Shown here: positions 52,498 through 62,781 of the stretch, piece after piece
Numbering within the stretch: position 1 is the stretch's first letter
Layout of the letters: the number at the start of each line of letters is the position of its first letter
Origin: Paenibacillus albidus
GTDB taxonomy: Bacteria > Bacillota > Bacilli > Paenibacillales > Paenibacillaceae
Assembly (NCBI RefSeq): GCF_014644435.1
Contig: NZ_BMKR01000022.1
Location: 1-64,000, forward strand
Reading direction: 5' to 3'
Length of the DNA stretch: 64,000 bases
Position numbers and translations under genes: made by a program
The notes under the pieces: generated by a model
Seen by the model: the letters and a program-made list of their open reading frames with translations, nothing else
What the model was told of the DNA's origin: nothing
Databases searched by the model: none

Positions 52498-53370
52498 ATG
52501 AAAATATCAAAGAAGCTGTACTCATATTACTTAATCTGGCCAGCACTTATCATTTACTCCGTCTTTTTCGTGTTCCCGGCGTTAACCGGCTTATATTATT
52601 CCTTCACCGATTGGCGTTTGGACCGGGAGACGATCAAGTTCATCGGCTGGGACAATTTTGAACGAATCTTCACCGACAAAACGTTGCTGTTGGCCATCAA
52701 AAATACATGTATTTTTGCAGTGGTCACGGTGCTTGGGAAAAACATTCTCGGGATCGCTCTTGCCGTCGGCTTAAACATGCGGCTAAAATCCAAAAATATT
52801 CTGCGGGCCATCTTTTATTCGCCTTCAATTCTCAGTGTTTTGGTTATTAGCATTGTGTTTACACCGATGCTGCGATCCGAAGGGACCATCAACAAATTAC
52901 TGGATACCGTAGGCCTGCATTCCTTAAGCCAGGCTTGGCTGACCGATCCATCCATCGTCATCTGGACGGTCGCCGCTGTCTCGATCTGGCAGCATACCGG
53001 CTTTCAAATGGCGATCTACCTGGCCGGATTACAGTCGATCTCCAAGGAATATTATGAAGCGGCCACCATTGACGGGGCCGGCTCCTGGAAAAGCTTTACG
53101 GCCATCACCCTGCCACTTCTGCTGCCTGCCATCAACATCAATCTGATGCTGACGCTGATCGGGGGACTTAAGGTCTTCTCGGAAGTTTTTGTTCTGACCG
53201 GCGGGGGCCCGGGCAACGCCTCCCAGGTGGTAGGTACCATCATCCTGCGTTCGTTTGGAGAAGGAAGCTGGGGTCTGGGCACCGCAGTCAATACCCTGCT
53301 GTTCGCGGCGGTTACCATCATTGCTATTCCACTGCTGATCTTTATGCGGCGTAAGGAGGTATCGGAATAA
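52498..53370 (+). CDS. sugar ABC transporter permease (MalF/UgpA type)
   Basis: This 290-residue integral membrane subunit has six TM helices. The EAA loop is YYEAATIDGAGSWKSFTAIT (Glu-Ala-Ala...Gly-Ala-Gly), where the ATPase docks. The ATG at 52498 follows GGAG; an earlier ATG is not preferred. Its stop overlaps the next start (TAATG). Confidence 0.92.
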   Translation: MKISKKLYSYYLIWPALIIYSVFFVFPALTGLYYSFTDWRLDRETIKFIGWDNFERIFTDKTLLLAIKNTCIFAVVTVLGKNILGIALAVGLNMRLKSKNILRAIFYSPSILSVLVISIVFTPMLRSEGTINKLLDTVGLHSLSQAWLTDPSIVIWTVAAVSIWQHTGFQMAIYLAGLQSISKEYYEAATIDGAGSWKSFTAITLPLLLPAININLMLTLIGGLKVFSEVFVLTGGGPGNASQVVGTIILRSFGEGSWGLGTAVNTLLFAAVTIIAIPLLIFMRRKEVSE

Positions 53371-54200
53371 TGAGCTTCACACGTAAAATGGCTTGGCGCA
53401 ACTATCTGGTCGAAGGCTTTCTGATTCTGGCCTCGCTCACGATTATTTTTCCGCTGCTTATTATGCTCTTCGGAAGTTTTATGACGAGTTCGGAGGTGCT
53501 GCGCTTCTCGCTGCGGCTGCCGGAGAAATGGATATTCTCCAACTACACCCAGGTCTTCCGGGAAGGTGGTTTGGGGAGGGCCTTTTTAAACGGCTTGCTG
53601 ATTACCGGTGTCTCGTCCGTACTTAATATATTCACATCCTCGGCTGCTTCCTTTATTCTGGTCCGCAGAGAAACGAAATGGTCCGGATTTCTGTACATGT
53701 TCTTTTTTATGGGACTCATCGCCCCGATGTCTACGATTACTACTATACGTGTAGTGCAATGGATGGGCTTCTACGGCAGCATCACCAGTGTTATCCTGAT
53801 TTATGCTTCACTAAATACGGCATTCAGCGTATTTCTCTACAGCGGGTTCATCAGATCCATCCCCAAAGCGCTGGATGAGGTGGCCTTTCTCGAAGGTGCC
53901 AATACGTTTGATGTCTTCTTCAAAATCGTGACACCGCTGATCGTACCGGTCAACGCTACGGTAGCCATTATGGTATTTATGTCTGTCTGGAATGATATTA
54001 CCATCCCGCTCTACTTCCTGACCGACAGCTCCGATTGGACGATGCCGCTGTCAGTCTACAATTTCTACGGCAAATACAGCCGGGACTGGAACCTGATCTT
54101 CGCCGACCTGGTCCTCACCTCCTTGCCTGTACTGATCCTGTATCTATTCTGCCAAAAATACATTGTCAGCGGGCTTACGGCGGGAGCCGTAAAGGGTTAA
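53370..54200 (+). CDS. sugar ABC transporter permease (MalG/UgpE type)
   Basis: This 276-residue second permease of the pair has six TM helices and EAA loop DEVAFLEGANTFDVFFKIVT. The start overlaps the stop of the preceding gene, which indicates translational coupling. The C-terminal YIVSGLTAGAVKG is typical of MalG-type permeases. Confidence 0.93.
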   Translation: MSFTRKMAWRNYLVEGFLILASLTIIFPLLIMLFGSFMTSSEVLRFSLRLPEKWIFSNYTQVFREGGLGRAFLNGLLITGVSSVLNIFTSSAASFILVRRETKWSGFLYMFFFMGLIAPMSTITTIRVVQWMGFYGSITSVILIYASLNTAFSVFLYSGFIRSIPKALDEVAFLEGANTFDVFFKIVTPLIVPVNATVAIMVFMSVWNDITIPLYFLTDSSDWTMPLSVYNFYGKYSRDWNLIFADLVLTSLPVLILYLFCQKYIVSGLTAGAVKG

Positions 54201-54250
54201 GCGGGGCTACTTCCTCTCATGCCCCTTTAGCGCAGACTGAAATAAATGAA

Positions 54251-54282
54251 AGGGGCTGTCTCTCAAGAGGCAGCCCTTTTCG
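54251..54282 (+). terminator. terminator of the sugar ABC operon
   Basis: GGGCTGTCTC and GAGGCAGCCC form a ten-pair stem (one G-T pair) around TCAA. TTTTCGTTTT follows. It lies 50 bases past the last permease stop. Confidence 0.85.
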
Positions 54283-54340
54283 TTTTGGAATGTGGGAATA
54301 GTGTAACTCATTCAACCCTTTCGTCTGCAACAGGCCCGAA

Positions 54341-54486
54341 CGGCACATTTCTGAGGCATTTTTGCCTTTCATTCGGGCCAATTTACCCTGTACAGCACAT
54401 TCTAAGGCATTTTTGCCTTTCATTCGTGCCAATCTACCTGTACGGCACATTTCTAAGGCATTTTTGCCTTTCATTCGTGCAATCCG
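54341..54486. repeat. three tandem ~50-base units, each with a hairpin
   Basis: Units at 54341-54392, 54393-54442 and 54443-54486 share CGGCACATTCT-AAGGCA-TTTT-TGCCTTTCATTCG. In two units AAGGCA-TTTT-TGCCTT is a perfect six-base-pair hairpin; in the first one A is a G. The minus-strand frame through it is repetitive and has no ribosome-binding site, so I do not call it a gene. Confidence 0.8.
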
Positions 54487-54623
54487 GCCGTGGCAACGTT
54501 CACCCTGCTCCTACGAGTACAGCGAAACTAAGGGAGCTACAATTTGCGTTTGACAGTCTCGTTCATATCAGTGATGTGAAAAATGCCCGATCGCGGAGCA
54601 TCCACAGGAGTGCTCGCGGTATC

Positions 54624-54735
54624 CTACTCTCCGGTGTTCCAGCGCATGATATACCTTCGCAAAGGATGGATGATCAGATGCTCGATCATGAGGATGAGCG
54701 TGATACTCACGGCAGTCCAGGCAAATACTTTGGCT
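54624..54735 (-). pseudogene. possible C-terminal remnant of an ABC permease
   Basis: Just after the GH2 stop the minus strand reads TKATAKVFAWTAVSITLILM, then EHLIIHPLRRYIMRWNTGE and a stop. A hydrophobic helix followed by a basic Arg-Trp end resembles the C-terminus of SsuC/ThiX-type permeases. It has no start or N-terminal part. The resemblance is weak evidence. Confidence 0.3.
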
Positions 54736-54741
54736 GTAGCC

Positions 54742-57547
54742 TTAGTGAATAAGCTGTAAAAGTTCGGATACGCTGGCCTCGTACCGGGGTCTGAATTCCG
54801 CAGATTTCATGTAGGCAGTCAGACTGGACAGAAACTGTCTTCCTTCCGGAGTTCCACCGGCTTTGTCGGCATCCAGCGCACATACAAGCAGATTGCCTTG
54901 GCCTACACGGCACTCCAACAGGAAGCCAAGTTTGTGGTTCCGCTCGAAATTATCGATCGTCTGTACGATAGGGCTCCATTCTTTGGCGGTCCCGTCCATA
55001 ATGATTGACTTTGAATGCGACACGATGCTCCACCAGGGATATGTTGAATATTGTTCGCTGGGGAAATCGCGGAATACCGGATGGCTGTTATCAATCAAGA
55101 GACCCATGGTCCCGACGGGAACGGGCCGGTTCATGCTTTCGGAGATGGACCGGAACATGGGATAACACCAGAAATCCGTACAGTAAAAACCTTCTACAGC
55201 GTTCTCAAGGCGCTCGGGCTTCGGCATGAGCAGCACATTCTCACCCTTCTCCAGCAGTGCGAGAGCTTCACCGGAAAGCTCTTCAAAAAGGTGGATATCC
55301 TTTAGGCCTGCATTAACCTGCTGAGGATATATCCAGAGGTCGTACACCTTGCAGATATCCGTCCCTTCGATTTGGAGGGCAAAAGTGACCTTGGTCATCT
55401 GGTCTACAGCCGGCATGTCGATAGCCAGCTCACAGATATCGATGTAATTAGCCCTTGAAGGGGGAGCCGCGTTGGCTGTACCGGAAGCCAACACCCTCTG
55501 GCCAGCGGCCAGCTTCCACTGCAGCTTGATTCGACCCGGCGCGTAGCTTCTATACCAACACAGCTCGATATGGGCATTGAAGCCCTCTCCCGAAACATAG
55601 TTGTATTTCTCGAACCTTGCCATCACCGGCATCGCTGCAGAAGGTGCGCCATTCTTCCGGCGAGATCAGTCCCTTTGTGTCCATAAAGGCATCAAGGATG
55701 CCGACCAGCGCAGTTCCCTGTCCGCTGAAATCCTGCAGGTCCAGCAGTTGAAAACCTGCAAGCCGTCTGGACCGGAACGCAGCCTCCAGCTCTTCCTTGT
55801 AGCAGGCTACCGCCAGTTGCCCCGAGCTGGCAAAATATTTGGAGGCCAAATGGCCAAGCCCTTTCTCCTCCAGCCGCTCCCGGAATATTTTGAAATTCCC
55901 GGCTTTCAGGGAGCCCTTGTATTTCTCAATTTCCGCATAATCGGGATAAGTCGCATATTGTCCGATTTCATGGGAGATCACGGGGATTTCGGGAATCCAC
56001 TCCTTATCGGCCTCTCCGAGCTGTACGGTCTTGGCTTCCGTGCCATACTGGATCTGTACGGTTCCGCCAGTCTCACTGGACGTGTTAGGCCCGCTTTGCA
56101 GATCCGGAGGAACGATCTGATCATCATAATCCTTTAATGTGCCCGGCAGGTCAGTCTGGACATGGCCCAGCGGGGCATCACACATCGCGTAGGAACCTCT
56201 GAACAGCCGATTTTTCGAAAAGCGCACCCCGCAGAAGAAATCATCATGCTCCAGAACGGCCGGTGCGAACTGATGATTATTGGAGCCCTGAGTGTACAGA
56301 TGCCTGTTATCAAACGCTTTATAGGCTTTCTGAATCGAATCGATTCTAGTTCTGCTGCCCCACAGCTCGTTGCCCAGCGACATCATCACGAAAGACGGAT
56401 GATTGCCGAATGCCTTCAAGATCGCATACCCTTCGCTGACCAGGTAATCCTGCTCCGCCTGATTATGACGCTCATCGCCGTCTTCAGTGATCGTTCCCCA
56501 GAATGGAAGCTCCGGCTCCATGTATATCCCCAGCATGTCCGCTGCGGTGAAAGCCGCTTCCGGCGGGCAGCAGGTATGGAACCGGTAATGGTTGATGCCG
56601 TAGGACTTGGAAATGCTGAGGATTCTCAACCATTCCTCCACATCGGTTGGGGCATAAGCTGTGAGCGGGAAGATTAATCCGTCATGTTTGCCACGGAGAA
56701 AGGTCCGCTCCCCGTTGATCGTAAACTTGTCTTGGTCTGTCTTGAATTCCCGCAGGCCAAAGCTCAGCTCGTGCCGATCCGTTTCCTCGCCCCGCTCGTC
56801 TTTCAGGCTGATGTTCAGTGTATATAGATTAGGACTGGCTTCACTCCATAACAATGCATCCTGCCCCAGCGGATATTCAATAGACAGGTCCGGCGACCAG
56901 AGGGCGAACTCCTGCACTTCTGCCCTATGTTCCAGCTCACTGTTCCAACTGGCGGCTGAGACAGCAACCGTTCCCTGCGCTGCACCTGCCAGACTGGCAG
57001 TGATCGTAACAGAACGCGTGGACAGATTCGGATAGACCCGGATGTCGCTCAGATAGGAGGCTCCAAAGAACTGAAGCTCCATGCGGCCTGTAATTCCATT
57101 CCAGTTGGTCTGCGTATCCTTGGAAGTCAAATGCCCTCCTTTGGTCGGGTAATCGGTATTATCGACCCGGATCGTAATCGTCTGCCGGCCCTTTCGAAGC
57201 AGGCCTGTCAATTCATAGATATGGGGGGTGTTCAGGCTGTTGCATGTGCCTATCTCCTGATCGTTCAACCAGACCTTCGTCTGCCGGGTTCTTTCCAGAA
57301 AGAGATAGCAGGTCTTATCAGCAAGCGATTCCGGAATCTCCACCTCTTTTGAATACCAGGCGTACCCTTCAAACCAATACTCATCCGTTAATGCATCCAC
57401 CAGCACCGTCTCATTTTTTGGCCCTTTACGTGCGTGCGACGTAGTGCCGGGCAATGTCATTGAATCCATGAACGGAAGCGACAGTCCCTGCTTCCGTTCA
57501 TCAAGCTGCAGCTTCCATTCACCTTCCAAGCTAATCTTTGTCTTCAA
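54742..57547 (-). pseudogene. glycoside hydrolase family 2 protein, frameshifted
   Basis: This is a beta-galactosidase/beta-glucuronidase-type GH2 enzyme of about 930 residues split in two frames. The first part (57547 to about 55633) has the jelly-roll domain (YWFEGYAWYSKEVEIP), the Ig-like domain and the TIM barrel with acid/base Glu in SLGNELWGSRT and nucleophile Glu in ISHEIGQYATYP. At ISPEEWRTFCS, near 55633, one extra base shifts it out of frame. The C-terminal domains continue as MARFEKYNYVSGEGFNAHIE to 54742 in the next frame. The catalytic barrel is intact, so a truncated product might fold. It starts ten bases after the YesN-type gene. Confidence 0.8.
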
Positions 57548-57557
57548 GATATCCCTC

Positions 57558-59183
57558 CTAATAGTAGTAATCTCTAAATTCCTGAGGTGTAGTGCCGTTC
57601 AATTTCTTGAATAAAAACGTAAAGTAGGCTGCCGTCTGAAACCCAACCTGCTCGGCCACCTCATAGACCTTAATGCTCGGGTCCCGGAGCAATTCCTTAG
57701 CTTTGTTCATCCGCGCCTCCTGGGCAAAGTCGGAGATGGTTCTGCCCATTTCTTTTTTGAACAGGACACTCAGATAACTTGAGTTCAAATGAAACTGCTC
57801 AGCGAGCTGCTTCACGGTCACATTATCCTGCAGATGCTCCTCCAGGTAACAGGCGACTTTCTGAATCAGGTTGTGCTGCTGAACGGTCTGCTCCTTCTGC
57901 TTCAACTGAGTATACTGTGCAAGGTAATCCAGAACGGCCCGCCTGACCTCCTCCGCACCTGTACAGTCAATTAGTTTCTGCCAGACAAGGATGTTCATTT
58001 CGGCGTCCGTGTCCTTCGTCCGTTTCAACTTGCGGGCCAGTTCACTGATCAGAACCATCCCGAACGCCTGGATATAGGAAAAGGATACGGGCTGCTTCGC
58101 AAGCAGCATTTCAAATGCATGGTCGAAATAGGCTGCCGCCTTCCCGCTCTCCCCGCTCTTCCCGCTCTCCCCGCTGTCCAGCAGTTTGACGATTTCAGGG
58201 ATATACTCCTCCCGCAGCCGGAAATCATGATATTCATTCATTTCGATATGATCGAAATACAAAATCTGCCCATAACCGGACAATCGGGCACCGGCCAGCA
58301 TATGCCTCACTTCCTTATACAACAGCGGAATCTCTTCCCAGCAGCTGCATTCCCTGCTGATCCCGACCGTGACAGAGGCATTGAACTGCTCCCGCAGAAC
58401 ATCCTGTATGAAGGTGAGCTGCTTCGCAAGCCTAACGCGGTCATGCGGAGAAACATTCAGCAGGATGACTACCACCTCGTCGGCTCCCGTTTTTCCGATA
58501 TACGTCCCTGAGAATTCGGATAACCCCAGCTTAACACAGTTCAAGAGCCCTTCACTCAGCATTATGCGCTCTTTGGCATCGTAAGGACCGGACAACAGCA
58601 GCTGGTCATAGCTGAACAGAAATAATGCGGGCTGCCATTCCCCCAAAGGCAATTCCAGCAGACGCCGCCAGGATTCAAGCAGATCGTCACTATGTATCCA
58701 GCCTTCAATCAGATCCTTGACGAAACGCTCCTGCAGCACCTCATAGCTGTCTGTCACCTTTTCCCGGAGGTTATTCGTTTCCTCTTCGATCCGGTTCTTC
58801 TTCTCGATGGAATCCCGGAATACAGCCAGCTTCGTTTCTAATTCTTCCGTCTTAACGGGCTTAAGCACATACGCCTTGGCCCCCAGATGAATAGCCTCCT
58901 GCACAAATTCAAATTCGTCATATCCGCTGATCATCACGGTCTGCAGAGACTGAAGGCTTTGAAAGTCAGACCTGCACTTGGCCAAGAGCTCAATTCCCGT
59001 CATGCCCGGCATCAACACATCCGTAATCAGGACATCCACTTTATGGGCAGCCAACAGGGAGAGGGCTTCCTCCGCAGATTGCGCGGTCAGAGGCCGGTGA
59101 TACCCCAATTTCTCCCACCCGATATGACGGACAAGTCCCTGAACCTGCATTAGTTCGTCATCGACGATCAAAGCCTGGATCAT
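57558..59183 (-). CDS. response regulator, YesN-type (receiver and AraC domain)
   Basis: This 541-residue regulator has a receiver (VLITDVLMPGMTGIELL, phospho-Asp near 55), a middle region with a short Gly-Glu-Ser-Gly-Lys repeat (around 345), and a C-terminal AraC-type HTH (LNSSYLSVLFKKEMGRTI, VGFQTAAYFTFLFKKLNG). Its ATG overlaps the stop of the sensor kinase by four bases. It probably activates the surrounding sugar operon. Confidence 0.93.
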   Translation of the reverse strand: MIQALIVDDELMQVQGLVRHIGWEKLGYHRPLTAQSAEEALSLLAAHKVDVLITDVLMPGMTGIELLAKCRSDFQSLQSLQTVMISGYDEFEFVQEAIHLGAKAYVLKPVKTEELETKLAVFRDSIEKKNRIEEETNNLREKVTDSYEVLQERFVKDLIEGWIHSDDLLESWRRLLELPLGEWQPALFLFSYDQLLLSGPYDAKERIMLSEGLLNCVKLGLSEFSGTYIGKTGADEVVVILLNVSPHDRVRLAKQLTFIQDVLREQFNASVTVGISRECSCWEEIPLLYKEVRHMLAGARLSGYGQILYFDHIEMNEYHDFRLREEYIPEIVKLLDSGESGKSGESGKAAAYFDHAFEMLLAKQPVSFSYIQAFGMVLISELARKLKRTKDTDAEMNILVWQKLIDCTGAEEVRRAVLDYLAQYTQLKQKEQTVQQHNLIQKVACYLEEHLQDNVTVKQLAEQFHLNSSYLSVLFKKEMGRTISDFAQEARMNKAKELLRDPSIKVYEVAEQVGFQTAAYFTFLFKKLNGTTPQEFRDYYY

Positions 59184-60973
59184 GCTTCATCCCCCTTTTT
59201 AATTTCAGGACTTTCTTCATAAACAGGGATTTGAACCGTTACGGCCGTCCACTCGTCTTCCATACTGTTAATTTCAAAACGGCCTGCCGAACCGAAATAC
59301 AGCGTCAGCCGGTCACGGATGTTGTTCATGCCGAATCCGTTGGCAGTCCCGGTATAGCTGCCGCTGCGTATTCGTTGCAGCTTCTCGCTGTCAATCCCTT
59401 GACCGTTGTCAAACACCTCAAACTGAACGGTATCCCCAAGTCGTTGGATCGTAATCTGGATAAAAGCATGTTGTTTTGTTGTAATGCCGCCATGCAGGTA
59501 GCAGTTCTCCACGATGGGCTGCAAGATAAGCTTAATGGTGTACAGATCAAGAACGTCCGGATCGACCTGCCATTCCACCAGCACCTGGCCGGGATAACGC
59601 AACTGCTGGATCTCGACGTACGCCTTCAGATGTTCTATTTCGTCACGAATCCGGGTAACGTTGACCCGGTTGTTAAGGGCCAGCCGGTAGAATGTCGTCA
59701 AAGCATCAATAGTCCGGACCTGGATCTCATCCTGCTGGTCCATAGCCCGCCAGCGGATTAAGCTCAGCGAGTTATAGATAAAATGGGGATTGATCTGCGC
59801 CTGCAGAGCTCTGAACGATTGCTCCCGCTCCTTAAGAACAGCTTCCGTATGCTCTTTGACCAGATTCCCAAGTCGGCCGGACATGGAATTAAACAGCAGC
59901 TCAAGCTCACCCAGTTCATCGTTGTCTCTATTCTTCACGGTCGCCTCAAAGTAACCCTCCGAGATATCTGTCATCCGAACCCCAAGCTTGCGGATTCGCC
60001 AGATCACATTCTTAAGCACGATCGTGATGAGGAAAATGGATAGCAATAGAAAAAAGGCAATGACTCCGACAATCGAATACTGAATACGTGTGGACTGCTC
60101 CTCCATCCGGTCAAGATGCACAAGTGCTGCTACCGTCCAGCCGGACTTGATTTTTTGCGTGATCAATACCCTGCCGTCGCCGTTCACTGCCGTTCCTTCC
60201 GGACTTCCCCAATAGGGACTTAAGGAAGAGGCAGACAACCGGCTCCCAATCTCATCTGGCTCCGAGGAGGCGATAATCTGCTCGTTGCCGTCCACGATAT
60301 ACATTTGTCCCGCACCCTCAAAAGGCCGGTCAAACGATTCGGCAAATACTACGTTATAGTTTAGCAGCAGGTATACAATCCCGTATACATCTCCGTAGGC
60401 ATTAAGGATTTTGTGTGAAACCACCAGCCGCGTCTTGTCGTCCAGGGCATTAGTCCACATCAGGTTGTCCTGTGAACGGAACCTCTCTTGATACCATACC
60501 TGCTCGGTCAAGCCAGAGAGTTTACGTTCTTCCGGCTTCCACAAAAGTCCGCCGTCCTGAACCAGTGTGTCGTTGGTGTGATAGATCCGGAAATTCTCAA
60601 TGCCAGGCAGGTATTTACTCGTAAACAGAAAAGAGCGGTCCACATATTCAACCGTACCCAATTGTTCGGAAATATCTTTGTAGTCACGTGATAATCTGGA
60701 AATCAACTCCCCGTCAGTCGCGGTCCGGGTGGCGAGAAGATCGTAGCTTTGCTTGCGAAATTCAATGCTCTGGGCACTCTGGCGAACCGCCTCCTTGATG
60801 GTCAGCATATAATTGGCACGCACAATATGGAGCGTCATATATCCGGCCCCCAGCACCAGAAGCACCGTTGGAATAAACACAATTACACTATAAAACAGCA
60901 CGATTTTGCTTCTTAAATTCATAGAACGGGTCATACGAATGATCGATTTCTCTATACGCTGCCTCAGATTCAT
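59180..60973 (-). CDS. sensor histidine kinase, YesM-type
   Basis: This 597-residue protein (ATG at 60973 behind GGGGGG) has TM1 (IVLFYSVIVFIPTVLLVLGAG), a Cache-like sensor domain, TM2 near 300, a HAMP domain (LGVRMTDISEGYFEA), a kinase domain with the acceptor in QINPHFIYNSLSLIRW, and an ATPase domain (ILQPIVENCYLHGG, DNGQGIDSEKL). The binding-protein gene immediately upstream in the operon may give it its ligand. Confidence 0.93.
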   Translation of the reverse strand: MNLRQRIEKSIIRMTRSMNLRSKIVLFYSVIVFIPTVLLVLGAGYMTLHIVRANYMLTIKEAVRQSAQSIEFRKQSYDLLATRTATDGELISRLSRDYKDISEQLGTVEYVDRSFLFTSKYLPGIENFRIYHTNDTLVQDGGLLWKPEERKLSGLTEQVWYQERFRSQDNLMWTNALDDKTRLVVSHKILNAYGDVYGIVYLLLNYNVVFAESFDRPFEGAGQMYIVDGNEQIIASSEPDEIGSRLSASSLSPYWGSPEGTAVNGDGRVLITQKIKSGWTVAALVHLDRMEEQSTRIQYSIVGVIAFFLLLSIFLITIVLKNVIWRIRKLGVRMTDISEGYFEATVKNRDNDELGELELLFNSMSGRLGNLVKEHTEAVLKEREQSFRALQAQINPHFIYNSLSLIRWRAMDQQDEIQVRTIDALTTFYRLALNNRVNVTRIRDEIEHLKAYVEIQQLRYPGQVLVEWQVDPDVLDLYTIKLILQPIVENCYLHGGITTKQHAFIQITIQRLGDTVQFEVFDNGQGIDSEKLQRIRSGSYTGTANGFGMNNIRDRLTLYFGSAGRFEINSMEDEWTAVTVQIPVYEESPEIKKGDEA

Positions 60974-60998
60974 ATGGCCCCCCCATAAAACTACAAAG

Positions 60999-61026
60999 GG
61001 AGCACCCCAAAAAGCGGGGCTGCTCC
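60999..61026 (-). terminator. attenuator after the binding-protein gene
   Basis: On the minus strand GGAGCA-G-CCCC pairs with GGGG-TGCTCC around a short loop; CTTTGTAGTTTT follows. It lies between the binding-protein stop and the kinase start, so it should reduce expression of the two-component genes relative to the transporter. Confidence 0.7.
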
Positions 61027-61033
61027 GTTTCAT

Positions 61034-62710
61034 TTATTTTTGTTCGCCTGCTTTCATTGCCGCCTGGTAAGTGTCAAGCCATTCCTGTTTCACTTCGCTC
61101 CAGTGCCCGCGTTTTTCCAACGCTTCCCGGAATTTTTCCCATTCCGATTCAAACTGGGCATCATCCTTAGCCATCAGCAGTTTGGCTCTGTATTCCTTGC
61201 GGATGTTTTCTACCTCCGGCGAATACTTTTCCCAAACCCCGCCCTGCTTCATTTCTAACAGGTCATAGGGCTCAGCGACCCGGATACTGCCCATTTTGCC
61301 GATGGATTCCGTTAACTTAATCGTTTTGGCCGCCCCAGCCTTCTCAGCTTCTGCGGTGTTCCACCAAGGGTACCACTCGTTGCTGTAGGAAGATACCATG
61401 TACAGTTCCGGTGTCGCTTTTGCTTTCTGGGCTGCATCGCCGGAATTCCGGCTGGCCTTATAGGTCTCATCAGTAAACTCCCATTTCCCTATCGGCTTGT
61501 CAATCCAATCCCAATAAAGTCCTGCTGGTCCTTCGTTGATAACCTGCTGCTGCTCAGGCTTCTGCTGCAGAGAATAATCGAAAAATTTCAGAATGGCCTC
61601 CAAATTTTTGGTCTTCTTGCTGATATAAACATCATAACCCGGATTCGGATTCGTCACTTGATTGATACCGACCTTCTCTACACCCTGCACTTTAGGGAAT
61701 GGAATCACATCATAATACCAGCCCGGCTCTGTGGGACCGTCCAGCGTTTCCCAAACAGTGGGAGAAATGTTCCAGAAGGTGCCTGCATTAAGGGCGACAC
61801 GGCCAGCCTTGTTCTTCTCCATGTATTGCTCTTTCTTATTGGTCACCACTTCGGGATCGATCAGTTTCTCCCGGTACAGCTTGTTCATCCATTGATAAGC
61901 TGCCTTGAAGCCCGGATCGTCGTAAGCGAATACAAAATCATCGCCTCTTTTATCAATCCCTCTACCTGCCGTTGTCACCCCAAAAGAGGTTAGGATCGCA
62001 TTCTCGTCGCTCCAGTTCAGCGTATCGTTGGTGTCCATCAGGAAGGAAAGCGGCAAAAGCGCTTTGCCGGCAGCATCCTTTTGCTCTGCAGCCTTTCTCA
62101 GATAGACTTCCACCCCTTCGATCGTAGTTAAATCTTCTTTGGTCAACCCTGCTTTCTCCAGCACATCTGTTCTAATAAACCAAGCCTGCGAAGCCCAGCC
62201 CGGCCACGGTTCATCCGGATTCTGGTCAAACCAGGTTGGAATCGACCAAATATGCCCCTCCTCATCCTTCATCAGCTCCAGGTACTGCTTCGGTATAGAC
62301 GCCAGGCCCGGATATTTGTCAGGCATATCGAAATATTGCTCTAAGGACATAATCTGCTTAGAACGGTTCATAGCACTCCTGACTGTTTCGTTTCGTCCAA
62401 AGATGGCTGCATCCTCAAAGCCGCCCGTGTTGATCTTCAAATTGAGTGCCGTCATCGCGTCCCCTTGGGTGGTTTCCAGTTTCACATCGACCCCAGGCTC
62501 CTTGTCCCGCCAATATTTCTGAACCAGGCTGTCGTTGTTGATGGTCAACGTCCATCCGAGCCACAGATTGAACGACGGAGATCCGCTCTTGGACTCGTTG
62601 CCTGTGCCCACGTTCTCTGCCTGATTTCCACCGGAACCTGAGCATCCCGCAACAACCGTCAGCATTGCCGCAATGGCCAGTGCCGCCAGGCGATTCTTTT
62701 TGTTAGTCAC
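61034..62710 (-). CDS. extracellular solute-binding lipoprotein, LplA-like
   Basis: This 558-residue binding protein of the LplA/YtcQ group (larger than classical family-1 proteins) has a lipoprotein signal (LAALAIAAMLTVVAGC, lipobox VAGC). The start is GTG at 62710 with GGGGGAG upstream. Trp/Tyr-rich sequence such as YMVSSYSNEWYPWWN suits binding of an oligosaccharide. It follows the LplC permease by about 70 bases. Confidence 0.92.
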   Translation of the reverse strand: MTNKKNRLAALAIAAMLTVVAGCSGSGGNQAENVGTGNESKSGSPSFNLWLGWTLTINNDSLVQKYWRDKEPGVDVKLETTQGDAMTALNLKINTGGFEDAAIFGRNETVRSAMNRSKQIMSLEQYFDMPDKYPGLASIPKQYLELMKDEEGHIWSIPTWFDQNPDEPWPGWASQAWFIRTDVLEKAGLTKEDLTTIEGVEVYLRKAAEQKDAAGKALLPLSFLMDTNDTLNWSDENAILTSFGVTTAGRGIDKRGDDFVFAYDDPGFKAAYQWMNKLYREKLIDPEVVTNKKEQYMEKNKAGRVALNAGTFWNISPTVWETLDGPTEPGWYYDVIPFPKVQGVEKVGINQVTNPNPGYDVYISKKTKNLEAILKFFDYSLQQKPEQQQVINEGPAGLYWDWIDKPIGKWEFTDETYKASRNSGDAAQKAKATPELYMVSSYSNEWYPWWNTAEAEKAGAAKTIKLTESIGKMGSIRVAEPYDLLEMKQGGVWEKYSPEVENIRKEYRAKLLMAKDDAQFESEWEKFREALEKRGHWSEVKQEWLDTYQAAMKAGEQK

Positions 62711-62781
62711 TCTTATACTCCCCCTGTTCAAAAGTTATACTTCACAAATGGTATAGAGTTGCTGCCATAATACCCTGGAAT

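Larger units (their letters stand above)
54201..54623. other. intergenic region with terminator and triplicated hairpin repeat
   Basis: Contains the ABC-operon terminator and the three-unit repeat described separately. I see no protein-coding gene in it. Confidence 0.5.

Noticed and set aside
54217..54474. Minus-strand frame with repeated Met-Lys-Gly-Lys-Asn-Ala peptides
   Set aside because: The peptide repetition comes from the tandem DNA repeat. There is no ribosome-binding site, and the units differ in length by non-multiples of three.
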